A stretch of 5,691 nt of DNA from an uncultured Kiritimatiellota bacterium (GTDB lineage: Bacteria; Verrucomicrobiota; Kiritimatiellia; RFP12; UBA1067), in NCBI GenBank assembly GCA_934635385.1, contig CAKTZI010000088.1, positions 1 through 5,691 on the forward strand, written 5' to 3'. Under the pieces are notes generated by a model. The model did no database searches, was not told where the DNA came from, and worked only from the letters and a program-made list of their open reading frames with translations. Of the stretch, positions 4,398-5,691 are shown in pieces. The position numbers were made by a program, and so were the translations under genes. The stretch's first letter is position 1; each line of letters starts with the position of its first letter.

Positions 4398-5639
4398 ATG
4401 GACGAAAAGTGGATAGATTGTCTGGGGCAGAATCTTTCAACAGTTCTCTTTTATTTGTGCGACGAGGCACAGGAGAGATTGGCAGAGAAAGACCCCGACT
4501 TCAAGAAAGTCGATGCCGATCGGTTGATGGACGCTATCGTCGACAAACTCGGAGATGTTAACGTTGCCAGTGCTCTTTATGTGGATACGGTTCTGGGGAT
4601 TGAACTGGAAATCCAACTCAACCAAGAGCCTGGCTTACGGAAGATTCTCGTGGACGTGGCTTCTTTTGACGCGAGATATGGGGACGGCGCGGGCGAATCT
4701 GCCGTCCAAAAGGCAGAAGAGGCCTGGTTGCAAGCGCACGTCGCAGAGAATCCAAGGCTTTGTGGTGGGGTAAAGAGAACGGTTGTGACTTGCCTTTTCT
4801 TTCTCGCCTCGTTTGCCTTTGCGGAAACGGAGACCGTGGATTACCACACTGAGGTTGTGGAGGGCATCGAATGGACATTTCAGATAATCACGCACAATGG
4901 GAATCGGGCGGCATTTCTGACGGCCCCCAGAACGAAAGTATATCGTGTAATAGACGAAAATGTTTCTGGAGAAGTGAAGATCCCAGAATTTCTAGATGAG
5001 GCACCTGTTGTGAAAATCGATAAAATGGCCTTTAATGGGTGTATGAAGATCTCTCGAATAATAATCCCTAATAGCGTTGAGGAAATCGGCGAAGGTGCGT
5101 TTCAGGTCTGTACCGCATTGAGCGATGTTCAGCTGTCTGAAAAAATAGAGGTTCTTCCGAGGGGTTGTTTCCTTGCTACTGGGCTTAAAAAGTTTCGCAT
5201 CCCCGACACCGTTCGTTCATTAGGGGAGTTTTTATTCGTCGAAACTGATTTACATGAAGTTGTTGTCGGGAAAGGCGTCACGAATTTATGCTCCGCGACT
5301 TTTGCAAAGAAGACCAGCTTTACGATGTCAGAAACGGAATCAGTACTTTATTCTGAGATTAAACGAATCTTCTTCTTGGGCGACGAACCAACATGGACGC
5401 CATCATCCGTTTGCTGTGACCGATATCCAAGCACATCTGACTATCGTATACTAGAAAACGGGTTTGGGGAGGCTACAACTTGTTATTATCGGCAGGGGGC
5501 AAAAGGATGGGATTATCCTGATTCGCGCTGGCATGGTTCATTGCTTGACTGCTATTCCCTTCCGCCTACGATACTGCCGGATTCCTCCACATTCACTAGC
5601 ACATCACTCAGCATCTCCTATGAGAACAAAAGTCAATAG
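4398..5639 (+). CDS. Unknown domain fused to a BspA-like leucine-rich-repeat surface domain
   Basis: This 413-residue composite protein has three parts (numbering from 4398). Residues 1-115 repeat the unknown domain of the upstream gene: MDEKWIDCLG, Leu-Tyr-Val-Asp, then VASFDARYGDGAGES, Lys-Ala and Trp. Residues 126-142 are a Lys-Arg pair and a hydrophobic stretch ending AFA before Glu143, which looks exactly like a signal peptide with a signal peptidase I site but lies inside the protein. Residues about 192-305 carry roughly five LRR_5 (BspA/Treponema type) repeats such as KISRIIIPNSVEEIGEGAF and the following units. A tail with Tyr-Tyr-Arg-Gln-Gly-Ala-Lys-Gly-Trp-Asp (Trp371) is typical after such repeats. 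From 389, PPTILPDSSTF resembles the start of a chitobiase-type C-terminal domain (CHB_HEX_C), but the stop comes 25 residues in. The LRR half is probably outside the cytoplasm. If the internal segment anchors, the unknown domain would face the cytoplasm; alternatively two genes have fused. Confidence 0.8.
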   Translation: MDEKWIDCLGQNLSTVLFYLCDEAQERLAEKDPDFKKVDADRLMDAIVDKLGDVNVASALYVDTVLGIELEIQLNQEPGLRKILVDVASFDARYGDGAGESAVQKAEEAWLQAHVAENPRLCGGVKRTVVTCLFFLASFAFAETETVDYHTEVVEGIEWTFQIITHNGNRAAFLTAPRTKVYRVIDENVSGEVKIPEFLDEAPVVKIDKMAFNGCMKISRIIIPNSVEEIGEGAFQVCTALSDVQLSEKIEVLPRGCFLATGLKKFRIPDTVRSLGEFLFVETDLHEVVVGKGVTNLCSATFAKKTSFTMSETESVLYSEIKRIFFLGDEPTWTPSSVCCDRYPSTSDYRILENGFGEATTCYYRQGAKGWDYPDSRWHGSLLDCYSLPPTILPDSSTFTSTSLSISYENKSQ

Positions 5640-5643
5640 GCAG

Positions 5644-5672
5644 AATCGCCCTGGCGATTTCCGCTTTCCCCT
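5644..5672 (+). terminator. Possible terminator after the LRR protein gene
   Basis: AATCGCC (5644-5650) and GGCGATT (5653-5659) form a perfect inverted repeat starting 4 bases after the TAG; as RNA it gives six pairs with a CCTG loop. A pyrimidine-rich stretch with short T runs follows. The T tract is weak, so activity is uncertain. Confidence 0.45.
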
Positions 5673-5691
5673 TCCGGGCGCCCGATGCATG

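Overview
The window looks like chromosomal DNA of a GC-rich, carbohydrate-degrading bacterium. My best guess is the PVC group (Kiritimatiellota/Lentisphaerota type, often gut or sediment metagenomes). This rests on recalled family distributions of an MGH1-like glycoside hydrolase and a BspA-type LRR_5 surface protein, and no phylogenetic marker is present. Bases 1-2831 are strongly GC-rich with dense coding. From about 2832 to the end the DNA is visibly richer in A/T and carries accessory-type content.

Left part: the 3' end of an unrecognised gene (2-142, +) is followed 39 bases later by a complete glycoside hydrolase of the MGH1-like/GH63-related (alpha/alpha)6-barrel group (182-1825, +). 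It converges on, and overlaps by 50 bases, a soluble PAS-HisKA-HATPase sensor histidine kinase (1776-2831, -). No response regulator is in the window. The kinase has a consensus extended -10 box so close to its ATG that the mRNA should be leaderless.

Middle: a divergent sigma70-type promoter (2866-2895, +) reads into a two-gene toxin-antitoxin module: an atypical small antitoxin (2960-3184) and a YafQ-family RNase toxin (3181-3471), overlapping by ATGA.

Right part: 3472-3905 has no convincing intact gene but is rich in RNA structure. There is a run of five or six hairpins, the last terminator-like (about 3562-3800). A leader follows in which CCTCCT (3827-3832) can pair exactly with the AGGAGG ribosome-binding site (3893-3898) of the next gene, enclosing another hairpin (3848-3882). 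Then come two genes with related N-terminal domains of unknown function: a 128-residue protein (3906-4292) and a 413-residue protein (4398-5639). In the second, the domain is joined through an internal signal-like hydrophobic segment to a BspA-like leucine-rich-repeat domain and a cut-short C-terminal domain. A hairpin with a pyrimidine tail closes the gene.

The most interesting candidates for something undescribed are the structured RNA/leader at 3562-3905 with its exact anti-Shine-Dalgarno element, together with the paralogous unknown domain it precedes.
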